DNA of 64,000 bases, taken from the NCBI RefSeq assembly GCF_014639315.1, contig NZ_BMFY01000008.1, positions 62,001 through 126,000 of the forward strand, given 5' to 3'. This DNA is from Sediminivirga luteola (GTDB lineage: Bacteria > Actinomycetota > Actinomycetes > Actinomycetales > Brevibacteriaceae). The position numbers were made by a program, and so were the translations under genes. Positions 18,448 through 28,372 of this stretch are shown piece after piece. The notes beneath the pieces were generated by a model that did no database searches, was not told the origin of the DNA, and saw nothing but the letters and a program-made list of their open reading frames with translations. How positions within the stretch are numbered: position 1 is the stretch's first letter; each line of letters opens with the position of its first letter.

Positions 18448-19278
18448 GGTTCCCCGAGCGCCGGCGTCGGGCCCCAGCCAGCGCAGCTGCGCCTGCACCG
18501 GCCAGTGATCCGACGGCGCCTGGCCGTCCAGGCGGAACTGGCTCACACCCGAGGAGAGCGCGGTCAGCGCCGCGCTGTGCAGGATCCAGTCGATGCGCGG
18601 CCCGCCCAGGTGCCGGTCCCGGTAGCCGTGGAAGCTCCCCACGTCATCGCCCGCTCGCGGCACGTCCGCAGCGAAGGCGTCGCGGAGCGGGGGAGCGGCC
18701 TCGTCCGATCCGGCGGCGCAGAGGAGCCGGTGCGCCGGCCCGTCCGGCGGCTCGTTGAAGTCTCCCGCCACGACGGCGGCGCCGCCCTCCGCCGCCCACC
18801 GCCGCAGCAGGCGGGCGGATTCGCTGCGTGCCTGCGCCGAGCGATGATCCAGATGCGTGCTGATGAACCGAAGCTGCCGGCCGGCCCGCAGGTCGGTGAC
18901 GTCGACGAGGGTCGCGATCCTCCGGTGCGAGGAGCCCCAGCCGCGGCTCCGCTCCTCCGGGGTGGGGGAGAGCCACCGCGTCGCCCCCGCCTCGAAGCGG
19001 ATCCGCCGGCGGTCGTAGAGGACGGCGCAGAACTCCCCGGCATCGCCGCCGTCCCGTCCCTCACCGGTCCAGGCGTAGCGGTCGTCCAGGCCGGAGACGA
19101 GCTCCTGAAGCTGGTCGTACACGCCTTCCTGGGTGGCGATGAGTGCCGGCAGCTCCTGATTGATCACCGCCTGCGCCGCCGCCCGGCGGCGCCGCCACGG
19201 GTGCGCATCGGCGGCCGGATACCGCAGATTGAAGCTCATCACGGTGAGCGCGGCCGGCACGGCCTGATCGGTGGCCAT
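18445..19278 (-). CDS. endonuclease/exonuclease/phosphatase family hydrolase
   Basis: A 277-residue EEP-fold metal-dependent phosphodiesterase. All hallmark motifs are present: MSFNLRYP (Asn, 14-21), ATQEG (catalytic Glu), STHLDH, GDFNE, a DWIL (Asp) and the terminal SDHWPV (Asp-His pair). The family includes DNA nucleases, inositol phosphatases and sphingomyelinases; the closest short bacterial members are of unknown substrate. There is no signal peptide, so it acts in the cytoplasm. A -10 box TAGCAT (19285-19290) lies six bases before the ATG, so it is likely leaderless. Confidence 0.88.
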   Translation of the reverse strand: MATDQAVPAALTVMSFNLRYPAADAHPWRRRRAAAQAVINQELPALIATQEGVYDQLQELVSGLDDRYAWTGEGRDGGDAGEFCAVLYDRRRIRFEAGATRWLSPTPEERSRGWGSSHRRIATLVDVTDLRAGRQLRFISTHLDHRSAQARSESARLLRRWAAEGGAAVVAGDFNEPPDGPAHRLLCAAGSDEAAPPLRDAFAADVPRAGDDVGSFHGYRDRHLGGPRIDWILHSAALTALSSGVSQFRLDGQAPSDHWPVQAQLRWLGPDAGARGT

Positions 19279-19284
19279 GCCTGG

Positions 19285-19290
19285 ATGCTA
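19285..19290 (-). promoter_or_regulatory. -10 box of the EEP hydrolase gene (leaderless)
   Basis: TAGCAT on the minus strand, six bases before the ATG at 19278. No Shine-Dalgarno is visible. Confidence 0.5.
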
Positions 19291-19378
19291 TCGGCGAAAC
19301 GCGCCGGTCGAAACATGAAACAATGGACCGGTTAGCCACGAGTAACCGCCAACAGACCCGCAAGGATGAAAGCCCCCT

Positions 19379-21238
<1,860 letters not shown>

Positions 21239-21822
21239 GCAGCTTGGCCCAGCGGAGGTAGCGGCTGCGGATCGGCTCGTCGTTGGCGGCGACGATGGCG
21301 AACAGCTCGTGCGCGCCGGCGCGTGCCCCGTGCACGATGTGCTCGGGGTAGTGCATGCTCTCCTGCCGCGCGGCGAACTCGTCCTCGTCGTCGACGTAGG
21401 GCTCCTCGCCGGGTTTGCGGCGGATGTCCAGGTCCAGGTCGATGAGCCGGACCAGGAGCCGGCCGCCTGACTCCCCGTCGGCGTGCTGCCGGCTCAGCTC
21501 GATCGGGGTGCCCACATCGCCGTAGAGCTCGCCCAGCCGGGGCACGGAGGAGAGCAGCGGCGGCGAGGAATCCAGGTTGAAGGTCAGCGTCCACCAGGCC
21601 TCCGGTGGCGCCAGGAACAGCACGGGCCGGTCCCACTCCACGGTGCGGGCGCTCTTCTCCCGCCCGCCTGGCCGGTGCGCGATGGTCCCGGGAGGCGCCC
21701 CGAACCACTCGCCGTGGCTGTCCTGGCCCAGATGCAAGCAGTCGAACGCCCAGTGCGGCGAGCCGTCGAACTTGCGGAATTCCACGCGAGCGGGGGAGGG
21801 GGTGCCAGGCGCCATGCAGCCG

Positions 21823-21849
21823 ACTCTATACCGCGCGCCGGACTAGGAT
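21823..21849. promoter_or_regulatory. divergent leaderless promoters, DUF402 and hemW
   Basis: TAGAGT (21823-21828, minus) is seven bases before the ATG at 21815; TAGGAT (21844-21849, plus) is six bases before the ATG at 21856. The whole spacer is 40 bases, so the two -35 regions must overlap the opposite promoter. Confidence 0.5.
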
Positions 21850-21855
21850 GGTGCC

Positions 21856-23076
21856 ATGCCCGCCCAGCCCGAAGGACTTCCTGCGCCCGCCGACGGACTG
21901 CTCCCGTCCTCCGCGGCCGCCTGCGCCGGCGGGCGGCCGCTGGGCCTGTACGTGCACGTGCCGTACTGCCGGGTGCGCTGCGGGTACTGCGACTTCAACA
22001 CCTACACCGCCGAGGAGCTCGGGGAGAACGCCTCACGGCAGGACTACGCCGCCATGGCGTCGCGGGAGATCGGTTTCGCCGCTCGGGTGCTCGCGGACTC
22101 GGGGCTGCCGCCGCGTCCCCTGCGGACGGTGTTCTTCGGCGGGGGCACGCCGACGCTGCTGCCGGCGGAGGATCTGGCCGCCGTCGTCGACGCGGCGCGG
22201 GAGGCCTTCGGGCTGGCGCCTGGCGCGGAGATCACGACCGAGGCCAATCCGGACACTCTCGATGCCGCCTATGCGCGGGCGCTTGCCCGCGCCGGTGTCA
22301 CCCGGGTCTCGATCGGCATGCAATCCGCGGTCGGGCATGTCCTGGCGGTCCTCGACCGTACCCACGACCCGGCGCGCGTCCCGCAGGCCGTGGCCGCCGT
22401 CCGCGATGCGGGCATGCAGGTGAGCCTCGACCTCATCTACGGCGCGCCGGGGGAGACGGTGCAGGACTGGCAGCGCAGCCTTCAGACGGTCCTGGAGCTG
22501 GAGCCGGATCACGTCTCGGCGTACTCGCTGATCGTCGAGCCGGGCACCCGGATGGGCCGGCAGGTGGCCCGGGGCGAGCTCCCGGCACCGGACGAGGACG
22601 ATCTGGCCCGGAAATACGAGATCGCCGATGCTGCCCTGCACGCGGCCGGCTACCGCTGGTACGAGGTGAGCAACTGGGCCCGCGGCCCGCAGGCCCGCTG
22701 CGAGCACAACCGGCTCTACTGGCGCAGCGGCGACTGGTGGGGCGTGGGGCCCGGAGCGCACAGCCACATCGGCGGCGTGCGCTGGTGGAACGTCAAGCAT
22801 CCCCGGCCCTGGGCGGCCCGGCTGATGGCTGGCCAATCCCCGGCACACGGCCGGGAGCTGCTGGACGCCCAGGCCCGCCGTCTGGAAACGGTCATGTTGG
22901 GTATCCGCACGGCGGAGGGCCTGGATATGCGCGAGGCGGGCGAGGCGGCCGGCGCCCTGGAGACGGTGCTGGCCGATGGCCTGATCGAGAGGGACGCGGC
23001 CGCCGGCGGGCGGATCGTGCTGACGGGCAAGGGGCGGCTCCTGGCCGACACCGTCGTGCGGGCGCTGGCGGGCTGA
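21856..23076 (+). CDS. hemW: HemW-like radical SAM protein
   Basis: A 406-residue radical SAM protein, once annotated as oxygen-independent coproporphyrinogen oxidase but now viewed as a heme chaperone. The cluster-binding cysteines are C38, C42 and C45 in YCRVRCGYCDFN, the CX3CX2C form. FFGGGTPTLL (about 95-104) is the glycine-rich SAM-binding stretch, and the HemN C-terminal domain contains WWGVGPGAHSH. True HemN has a fourth nearby cysteine; it is lacking here, favouring HemW. It ends 32 bases before the convergent DUF4870 gene. Confidence 0.93.
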   Translation: MPAQPEGLPAPADGLLPSSAAACAGGRPLGLYVHVPYCRVRCGYCDFNTYTAEELGENASRQDYAAMASREIGFAARVLADSGLPPRPLRTVFFGGGTPTLLPAEDLAAVVDAAREAFGLAPGAEITTEANPDTLDAAYARALARAGVTRVSIGMQSAVGHVLAVLDRTHDPARVPQAVAAVRDAGMQVSLDLIYGAPGETVQDWQRSLQTVLELEPDHVSAYSLIVEPGTRMGRQVARGELPAPDEDDLARKYEIADAALHAAGYRWYEVSNWARGPQARCEHNRLYWRSGDWWGVGPGAHSHIGGVRWWNVKHPRPWAARLMAGQSPAHGRELLDAQARRLETVMLGIRTAEGLDMREAGEAAGALETVLADGLIERDAAAGGRIVLTGKGRLLADTVVRALAG

Positions 23077-23108
23077 CCGGGAGGCCCGGCCCCGCCAGCG
23101 GCGCCGGG

Positions 23109-23645
23109 TCACTTCACCAGTTCGATGGCCATCGGGTAGCGGTAGACCTCGCCGCGGTTGGCCGCCATGGCGGCCATGATGCCGAGGACGAGTGCGGCGA
23201 TCACGACGACGAACACGAGGAAGATCGTGAACATGCCCACCAGCACGAACATGAGCGGGATGGAGACGATCGTGATGATGAGGTTCGCGCCGAAGCAGGT
23301 GAGCCCGAAGTTCAGTGCGTTCCGGACGTTCTCCCGGACGAAGGGGGAGCTCGGGTTGGTCAGGAAGAAGATCAGCGGGACCAGCAGCCCGAAGAGCGCC
23401 AGGCCCAGATGGCACCACATGGCCGTCTGCCGCTCGTCCGGCGTGGGCGCCGGCGGATAACCCGGCGCGAAGCCCTGCGGATGCTGCGGCTGCGGATAGC
23501 CCGTCTGCGGCTGGCCCGGCGGGAACCCCTGCGGCGGATAGCCGGGTGCGAACCCGAACCCCTGGTGCGGCTGCTGCGGTCCGTAGGGTTGCTGTCCCGG
23601 CTGGGGCGGAGGACCGTTAGGCGGCCCCTGCGGCGGAACGCTCAC
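23109..23645 (-). CDS. DUF4870 membrane protein, copy 2
   Basis: A 178-residue protein with a Pro/Gln/Gly-rich N-terminus (about 1-70) and a DUF4870 region of about four hydrophobic segments (WCHLGLALFGLLVPLIFF and following). The conserved motif VRENVRNALNFGLT is present. It ends YPMAIELVK, nearly the same as its neighbour's YPLSFELVK. It begins at a GTG seven bases after the neighbour's stop, so the two are co-transcribed and co-translated. Function is unknown; an integral membrane role is all the sequence supports. Confidence 0.85.
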   Translation of the reverse strand: MSVPPQGPPNGPPPQPGQQPYGPQQPHQGFGFAPGYPPQGFPPGQPQTGYPQPQHPQGFAPGYPPAPTPDERQTAMWCHLGLALFGLLVPLIFFLTNPSSPFVRENVRNALNFGLTCFGANLIITIVSIPLMFVLVGMFTIFLVFVVVIAALVLGIMAAMAANRGEVYRYPMAIELVK

Positions 23646-23651
23646 GCTGGA

Positions 23652-24245
23652 TCACTTCACCAGTTCGAAGCTCAGCGGGTACTTGTACGGCTCGCGCCCG
23701 CCCGCAGGCTCCTTCAGGAAGGTCACGGTCGCGATGATGCCGAAGATCCAGACCATGATGGTGGGCGCGTAGGCCAGGATGACGAGGAAGCCGAGCATGC
23801 CGAAGGTGACCGCTCCCAGGATCCCGGTGGCGATGCCCAGGCCGATCGCGGCGATCAGCATGGTGATGTTGAAGTTGAGGGCCTGACGGGCCTCCTCGCG
23901 GACGCGGGGGTTCTTGTCCTTGAACACCAGGAAGATGATCAGCGGCAGCACGACGCTCGTCAGCAGGGCGCCCAGGTGCGCCGCGATGACCGCGAGCTTG
24001 GCGTTCTCGTCGATCCCGCCGGCCGGTGCGCCCGGCTGCCCGGGATGTCCCGGCTGGCCTGCGGGCTGCTGGTAGCCGTACTGGCCGGGCTGATCCTGCT
24101 GCCCTGACTGTCCGTACTGATGCGGCTGCTGCGGTGCGGGTTCCTGCTGCGCCCAGCCGCCGGGCTGACCGCCGGTGTGCTGGCCGGGCTGACCGCCGGC
24201 GTGCGGGTCGGGCTGCTGGGGATCCGGGGTGGGGGGCTGTGTCAT
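23652..24245 (-). CDS. DUF4870 membrane protein, copy 1
   Basis: A 197-residue paralogue of the next gene. Residues 1-75 are a low-complexity Gln/Pro/Gly/Tyr run, followed by the DUF4870 core with LAVIAAHLGALLTSVVLP and VREEARQALNFNIT. Both copies carry about four membrane segments and a short charged tail. GAGGAGG precedes the ATG by five bases. A -10 box TAGACT on the minus strand (24300-24305) gives a leader of about 47 bases. The two genes look like a tandem duplication that diverged in the soluble tail. Confidence 0.85.
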   Translation of the reverse strand: MTQPPTPDPQQPDPHAGGQPGQHTGGQPGGWAQQEPAPQQPHQYGQSGQQDQPGQYGYQQPAGQPGHPGQPGAPAGGIDENAKLAVIAAHLGALLTSVVLPLIIFLVFKDKNPRVREEARQALNFNITMLIAAIGLGIATGILGAVTFGMLGFLVILAYAPTIMVWIFGIIATVTFLKEPAGGREPYKYPLSFELVK

Positions 24246-24309
24246 GACGCCTCCTCGACGTGTGAAGGGGGATTCGATGGACGGGTCGTGCTGCTGCCCA
24301 GTCTACGCA

Positions 24310-25188
24310 TCACCCGGGCCCGGCGGGCTGGGTGACGAAGTCGATCAGATGCTCCACCCGCCCGGAGAGCTCCGGATCGAGGTCGGCGATGGTGCGCACG
24401 GTGCCGAGGATGCGCTGCCATCCGGAGGCGACATCTGCGGCCGATTCGGCCGGCCAGCCGAGTGCGGCCAGGATGCCGCGCTTGTAATCCTGCCCCTTGG
24501 GGATCTGCGGCCAGGCGCGCAAGCCCACGCGTTCGGGCCGGACCGCCTCCCAGACGTCGACGAAGGGATGGCCCAGGGCGAGCACCGCCTCGCCTGCGGG
24601 ACCCGCATCGGCGATGGCCCGGGCGACGATGCGGGACTCCTTTGAGCCCTCGACGAGATGGTCGACCAGGATGCCCAGGCGGCGGGTTGGGCCGGGGGAG
24701 AAGGCGGCGATGGCCTCGGCGAGGTCGTCGATGCCGCCCAGCGGCTCCACCACGATCCCCTCGATCCGCAGATCGTCGCCCCAGACCTTCTCGATCAGCT
24801 CGGCGTCGTGCCTGCCCTCCACCCAGATGCGGGAGGCGCGTGCGGTGCGCGCCTTGGCGCCCGGCACCGCGATCGAGCCGGAGGCGGTGCGGCGCGGCGT
24901 CCGGGCAGCGGCACCAGGCGGCGTCTGCGGCCGGGTGAGCTCGACGTTCCTGCCGTCGACCATGAAGCCGTGCCCCAGCGGGAAGGCGCGCTCGCGCCCG
25001 TGGCGGTCCTGCAGGACCGCCATCCGCTCAGGTCCGATCCGCTCGACGCGGACCACCGCGCCGACCCAGCCGGTCGCGGTCTCCTCCACGACCAGGCCGC
25101 GTTCGGCCGGGACCTTCGGCAGGGAGGCGCGCCGGTGCATACCGGAGGCGAGGACATCGGGGCCGTAGCGATCATTGAAGCCGGACAC
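24310..25188 (-). CDS. DUF3097 protein with TOPRIM-like motifs
   Basis: A 292-residue actinobacterial protein usually found beside hrcA. The frame is open to 25257, but a GTG at 25188 lies eight bases after a -10 box TACCCT (25197-25202), giving the family's usual N-terminus SGFNDRYGPDVLASG. The central part IWVEGRHDAELIEKVWGDDL and the later LGILVDHLVEGSKE match the TOPRIM pattern (Glu, then Asp, with nearby acidic residues) seen in primases and topoisomerases. No experimental role is known to me. It is divergent from hrcA but has its own promoter outside the CIRCE site. Confidence 0.8.
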   Translation of the reverse strand: MSGFNDRYGPDVLASGMHRRASLPKVPAERGLVVEETATGWVGAVVRVERIGPERMAVLQDRHGRERAFPLGHGFMVDGRNVELTRPQTPPGAAARTPRRTASGSIAVPGAKARTARASRIWVEGRHDAELIEKVWGDDLRIEGIVVEPLGGIDDLAEAIAAFSPGPTRRLGILVDHLVEGSKESRIVARAIADAGPAGEAVLALGHPFVDVWEAVRPERVGLRAWPQIPKGQDYKRGILAALGWPAESAADVASGWQRILGTVRTIADLDPELSGRVEHLIDFVTQPAGPG

Positions 25189-25196
25189 AGTGCACC

Positions 25197-25202
25197 AGGG
25201 TA
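25197..25202 (-). promoter_or_regulatory. -10 box of DUF3097 gene (leaderless)
   Basis: TACCCT on the minus strand, eight bases before the GTG at 25188. This position decided the start codon. Confidence 0.45.
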
Positions 25203-25245
25203 GGGCCCGGGCGGGGCGAACCTGACGGGACAGGCCGGGGAGGCG

Positions 25246-25277
25246 TAGAATTGGCACTCAGAAAGGCCGAGTGCCAA
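25246..25277 (+). promoter_or_regulatory. hrcA promoter with CIRCE operator
   Basis: The -10 box TAGAAT (25246-25251) runs straight into a full CIRCE element: TTGGCACTC (25251-25259), a nine-base spacer, GAGTGCCAA (25269-25277). The arms are perfect inverted repeats; against the consensus TTAGCACTC each arm has one compensated change (A to G, T to C). HrcA bound here would block the transcription start. Expect repression at normal temperature and release on heat shock. Confidence 0.93.
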
Positions 25278-25299
25278 TCTGCATGAGGGGGTGACGGTG

Positions 25300-26352
25300 A
25301 TGAGCGCGGAGCGCAGGGCGCGTGTCCTGAGGGCCATCGTGGAGGACTATGTCAGCACGCAGGACCCGGTTGGCTCCAAGGCGCTCGTGGAGCGCCACAA
25401 ACTGGACGTCTCGCCCGCCACGGTGCGCAACGACATGGCGCAGCTGGAGCGCGAAGGGCTGATCGTGCAGCCCCACGCCTCCGCCGGGCGGGTGCCCACG
25501 GACAAGGGGTACCGGGAGTTCGTCGATCACATCGAGGAGCTGAACCCGCTCTCGCCGGCGGAACGGCGGGCCATCGCCACCGTGCTGGAGGGGCCCATCG
25601 ACCTGGACTCCATCGTGGACCGTTCGGTGCGGTTGCTGGCACAGCTGACTCATCAGGTCGCGGTCATGCAGTACCCGGCGCTCAGTTCCGCCCGGGTGCG
25701 GCACGTCGAGCTGGTGGAGCTGGGGCCCAGCCGCTGCCTGGCCGTGCTCATCACGGACGAGGGCCGGGTGGAGCAGCGCATCGTGGACGTCTCGCCTCCG
25801 CCGGGCGCCGAGCGGGCGCCCGAACGCGAGTTCCTCGACGGTATCGCCCGGGTGAAGCATCGGGTGAACGAACTGCTCGACGGCGCCCTGGTGAACCATG
25901 TGGGCCGTCAGCTGCGGGGACTGGAACGTACCCTGCCGGCGGCCGACGCCGAACTCGCCCGTTCCGTGGCGCTCGTGCTGGAGGACATCGCCCGCGGCAG
26001 CCGCGAGGAACGCGTGGTGATGGCGGGAACCGCGAACCTGGCCCGCGCCGGGCGCGACTTCGGCGAGTCCATCGGCCCGCTGCTGGAAGCCTTCGAGGAA
26101 CAGGTGGTGCTGCTGCGGCTGCTGGCCTCGATGGCCGATGACGCCCAGGAGGTGTCGGTGCGGATCGGCGAAGAGAACGCCCACCGCTCCTTCGCCACCT
26201 CCTCCGTCATCTCCACCGGCTACGGCAGTGATACCGACAGCGGTGCCCGGATCGCGGTGCTCGGCCCCACCCGGATGGACTACCCCGGCACCATCGCGGC
26301 GGTGCGTTCGGTGGCCAAGTACGTCACGGATGCGCTGGAGCGCCGCCGCTGA
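25300..26352 (+). CDS. hrcA: heat-inducible transcriptional repressor HrcA
   Basis: A 350-residue repressor that binds CIRCE operators and depends on GroEL for activity in studied species. The N-terminal winged helix includes PVGSKALVERHKLDVSPAT and VRNDMAQLEREG (about 25-55), then ASAGRVPTDKGYREFVDH, a signature of the family. The GAF-like C-terminal domain ends in GPTRMDYPGTIAAVRSVAKY. The frame also opens at a GTG at 25291, but ATG 25300 has GAGGGGG eight bases upstream. It leads the hrcA-dnaJ-rsmE unit and is preceded by its own CIRCE site, so it is autoregulated. Confidence 0.97.
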   Translation: MSAERRARVLRAIVEDYVSTQDPVGSKALVERHKLDVSPATVRNDMAQLEREGLIVQPHASAGRVPTDKGYREFVDHIEELNPLSPAERRAIATVLEGPIDLDSIVDRSVRLLAQLTHQVAVMQYPALSSARVRHVELVELGPSRCLAVLITDEGRVEQRIVDVSPPPGAERAPEREFLDGIARVKHRVNELLDGALVNHVGRQLRGLERTLPAADAELARSVALVLEDIARGSREERVVMAGTANLARAGRDFGESIGPLLEAFEEQVVLLRLLASMADDAQEVSVRIGEENAHRSFATSSVISTGYGSDTDSGARIAVLGPTRMDYPGTIAAVRSVAKYVTDALERRR

Positions 26353-26406
26353 CATCCTCTTCTCCATGACATCATCGCCCCTCAAGGGAAGGACGAATCA
26401 CTCCTC

Positions 26407-27519
26407 GTGAGCGATCACTACGAAACCCTCGGTGTGAGCCGGGACGCGACTGCCGACGAGATCAAGAAGGCGTACCGGAAACTCGCCCGGAAGCTCCACC
26501 CGGACGTCAGCCCGGGCAAGGAGGACGAGTTCAAGCGCGTCTCGCACGCCTACGACGTGCTCAGCGACCCCGAGAAGCGGCGCAACTACGACCTCGGCGG
26601 CAGCGCCAACGGCACCGCTGGCCCGGGCGCGGGGTTCGGCGGCTTCAGCGACCTGTTCGAGACCTTCTTCGGCGGCGGGGGCGGTGCCCCGTCCGGCCCG
26701 CCGTCCCGCACGCAGCGCGGCCAGGACGCGCTGCTGCACGTGCGGATCCCGTTGCGCACGGCCGTCTTCGGCGGCACCGAGAAAGTCACGGTGGAGACCG
26801 CGGTGCTCTGCGAGACGTGCCGCGGCGAGTGCACCGAGCCGGGCACCTCGATCGAGACCTGCCCGCTGTGCCACGGCACCGGGCAGGTGCAGCGCGTCGC
26901 CCGCACCCTGCTGGGCCAGATGGTCACCAACGCCCCGTGCAACCACTGCCAGGGCTTCGGCACCGTGATCCCCTCGCCCTGCCACTCCTGCCAGGGTGAG
27001 GGCCGGGTGCGCCAGCGCCGCGAGCTGAGCATCCGGATTCCCGCCGGCGTGGACAGCGGCAACCGGATACGGCTCTCCGGGCAGGGCGAGGTCGGCATGG
27101 CCGGAGGGCCCCCAGGCGATATCTACGTCGAGTTCGACATCGAGCCGCATGAGGTGTTCAGCCGCAAGGGCGACGACCTGCACTGCACCGTGACCGTGCC
27201 GATGACCGCCGCCGCGCTGGGCGCCTCCATGCCGATCGAGACCTTCGACGGTGAGCAGGCTCTGGACATCGAGGCCGGCGCCCAGTCGGGCGAGACCATC
27301 GTGCTTCCGGGTCTGGGCGTGACCCATCTGCGCGGGCAGGGCCGCGGCGATCTGAAGGTGCGGCTGCAGGTGGCCACGCCCGGCAAGCTCGACGGCAAGC
27401 AGCGCGAGCTGCTGGAGAAGCTGGCCGAGCTCCGCGGCGAGGCCGTGCCCCAGGCATCCATGGGCAATACCGCGCGGGGCCCGTTCTCCCGGCTGCGGGA
27501 GAGGTTCGCGGGCCGGTGA
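26407..27519 (+). CDS. dnaJ: chaperone DnaJ (DnaJ2 type)
   Basis: A 370-residue Hsp40 co-chaperone that stimulates DnaK. The J domain is residues 1-66 with HPD at 31-33; a Gly/Phe-rich linker (about 70-97) follows, then the zinc-finger region with four CXXC pairs (C135-C138, [24 protein letters not shown]) and the substrate-binding C-terminal domain. The first repeat reads CETCRGEC, with Cys in place of the usual last Gly. It is the copy linked to hrcA, as in other actinobacteria; dnaK and grpE usually lie with a second dnaJ elsewhere. GTG start, 54 bases after hrcA. Confidence 0.95.
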   Translation: MSDHYETLGVSRDATADEIKKAYRKLARKLHPDVSPGKEDEFKRVSHAYDVLSDPEKRRNYDLGGSANGTAGPGAGFGGFSDLFETFFGGGGGAPSGPPSRTQRGQDALLHVRIPLRTAVFGGTEKVTVETAVLCETCRGECTEPGTSIETCPLCHGTGQVQRVARTLLGQMVTNAPCNHCQGFGTVIPSPCHSCQGEGRVRQRRELSIRIPAGVDSGNRIRLSGQGEVGMAGGPPGDIYVEFDIEPHEVFSRKGDDLHCTVTVPMTAAALGASMPIETFDGEQALDIEAGAQSGETIVLPGLGVTHLRGQGRGDLKVRLQVATPGKLDGKQRELLEKLAELRGEAVPQASMGNTARGPFSRLRERFAGR

Positions 27520-28289
27520 CCCACCCGCTCTACTACGATCCCGCCGCCCTGGGGCAGTGCGCCCAGCATGCCGGTGCGGGCGACGGCCCGGTGGACGAGC
27601 GGATCGTCCTGAGCGAGGACGTCGCGCACCACGCGCTGCGGGTCCGCCGTCACGGGGAGGGCGAGCCGATCGAGCTCTCCGACGGGAACGGCCTGCGCGC
27701 GCACGGCGTGCTCGAAGCCGGGGGCATCGTGCGGCTCAGCCGGCTGGAGCATGAGCCCGCCCCCACGCCCGCGCTGGTCCTGGCCCAGGCCCTGGCCAAG
27801 GGCGACCGGGACCTGCAGGGCATCGAGGCGGCCACCGAGGTCGGCGTCGACGAGGTGATCCCGTTCCAGGCGCAGCGGTCCATCGTGCGCTGGCCGGCGC
27901 AGCGGCGGGACAAGGCAGCCGCGAAGTGGAGCCAGCGCCTGCATGCCGCCGGGATGCAGTCCCGCAGGACCCGCATCCCCCGGCTGGCCGGGCTCTCCAC
28001 CGCCGGGGAGATCGCGTCCCGTGCCGCCGAGGAGGGAGCGTTGCTGCTGGTCCTGCACGAATCCGCCACGGAGCCGCTCACCTCGCTGGACCCGGCAGAG
28101 CTGGGGCAGGCACGCCGGATCGTGTTCGTCGTGGGTCCCGAGGGCGGCCTGCACCCGGATGAGCTGGAGGTCTTCTCCGCCGTGCCCGGGGCCCGCATCG
28201 TCAAGCTGGGCCCCACCGTGCTGCGCGCCTCGACCGCGGGCCCGGTGGCGTGCGCTCTGCTGCAGGAGCGGCTGGGACGCTGGGGCTGA
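27516..28289 (+). CDS. rsmE: 16S rRNA (uracil-1498-N3)-methyltransferase
   Basis: A 257-residue SPOUT-fold enzyme that methylates U1498 of 16S rRNA using SAM. The N-terminal PUA-like domain ([20 protein letters not shown]) is followed by the knotted domain with [20 protein letters not shown] (about 91-110), the SAM-binding [13 protein letters not shown] (about 207-219) and the end [15 protein letters not shown]. It begins with a GTG overlapping the dnaJ stop (GTGA), so it is co-translated with dnaJ and may share heat induction. Confidence 0.95.
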   Translation: MTHPLYYDPAALGQCAQHAGAGDGPVDERIVLSEDVAHHALRVRRHGEGEPIELSDGNGLRAHGVLEAGGIVRLSRLEHEPAPTPALVLAQALAKGDRDLQGIEAATEVGVDEVIPFQAQRSIVRWPAQRRDKAAAKWSQRLHAAGMQSRRTRIPRLAGLSTAGEIASRAAEEGALLLVLHESATEPLTSLDPAELGQARRIVFVVGPEGGLHPDELEVFSAVPGARIVKLGPTVLRASTAGPVACALLQERLGRWG

Positions 28290-28333
28290 TCCGCTCCGGC
28301 CGGCGTGCCCGGCCGGCGCGGGACAGGACGGCA

Positions 28334-28339
28334 TAGAAT
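28334..28339 (+). promoter_or_regulatory. -10 box of phoH
   Basis: TAGAAT lies 33 bases before the proposed CTG start. A Shine-Dalgarno GAGAGGA at 28359-28365 follows, so this transcript has a short leader. Confidence 0.5.
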
Positions 28340-28372
28340 GGGCCAAGAGCACATCGACGAGAGGACCTTCTG

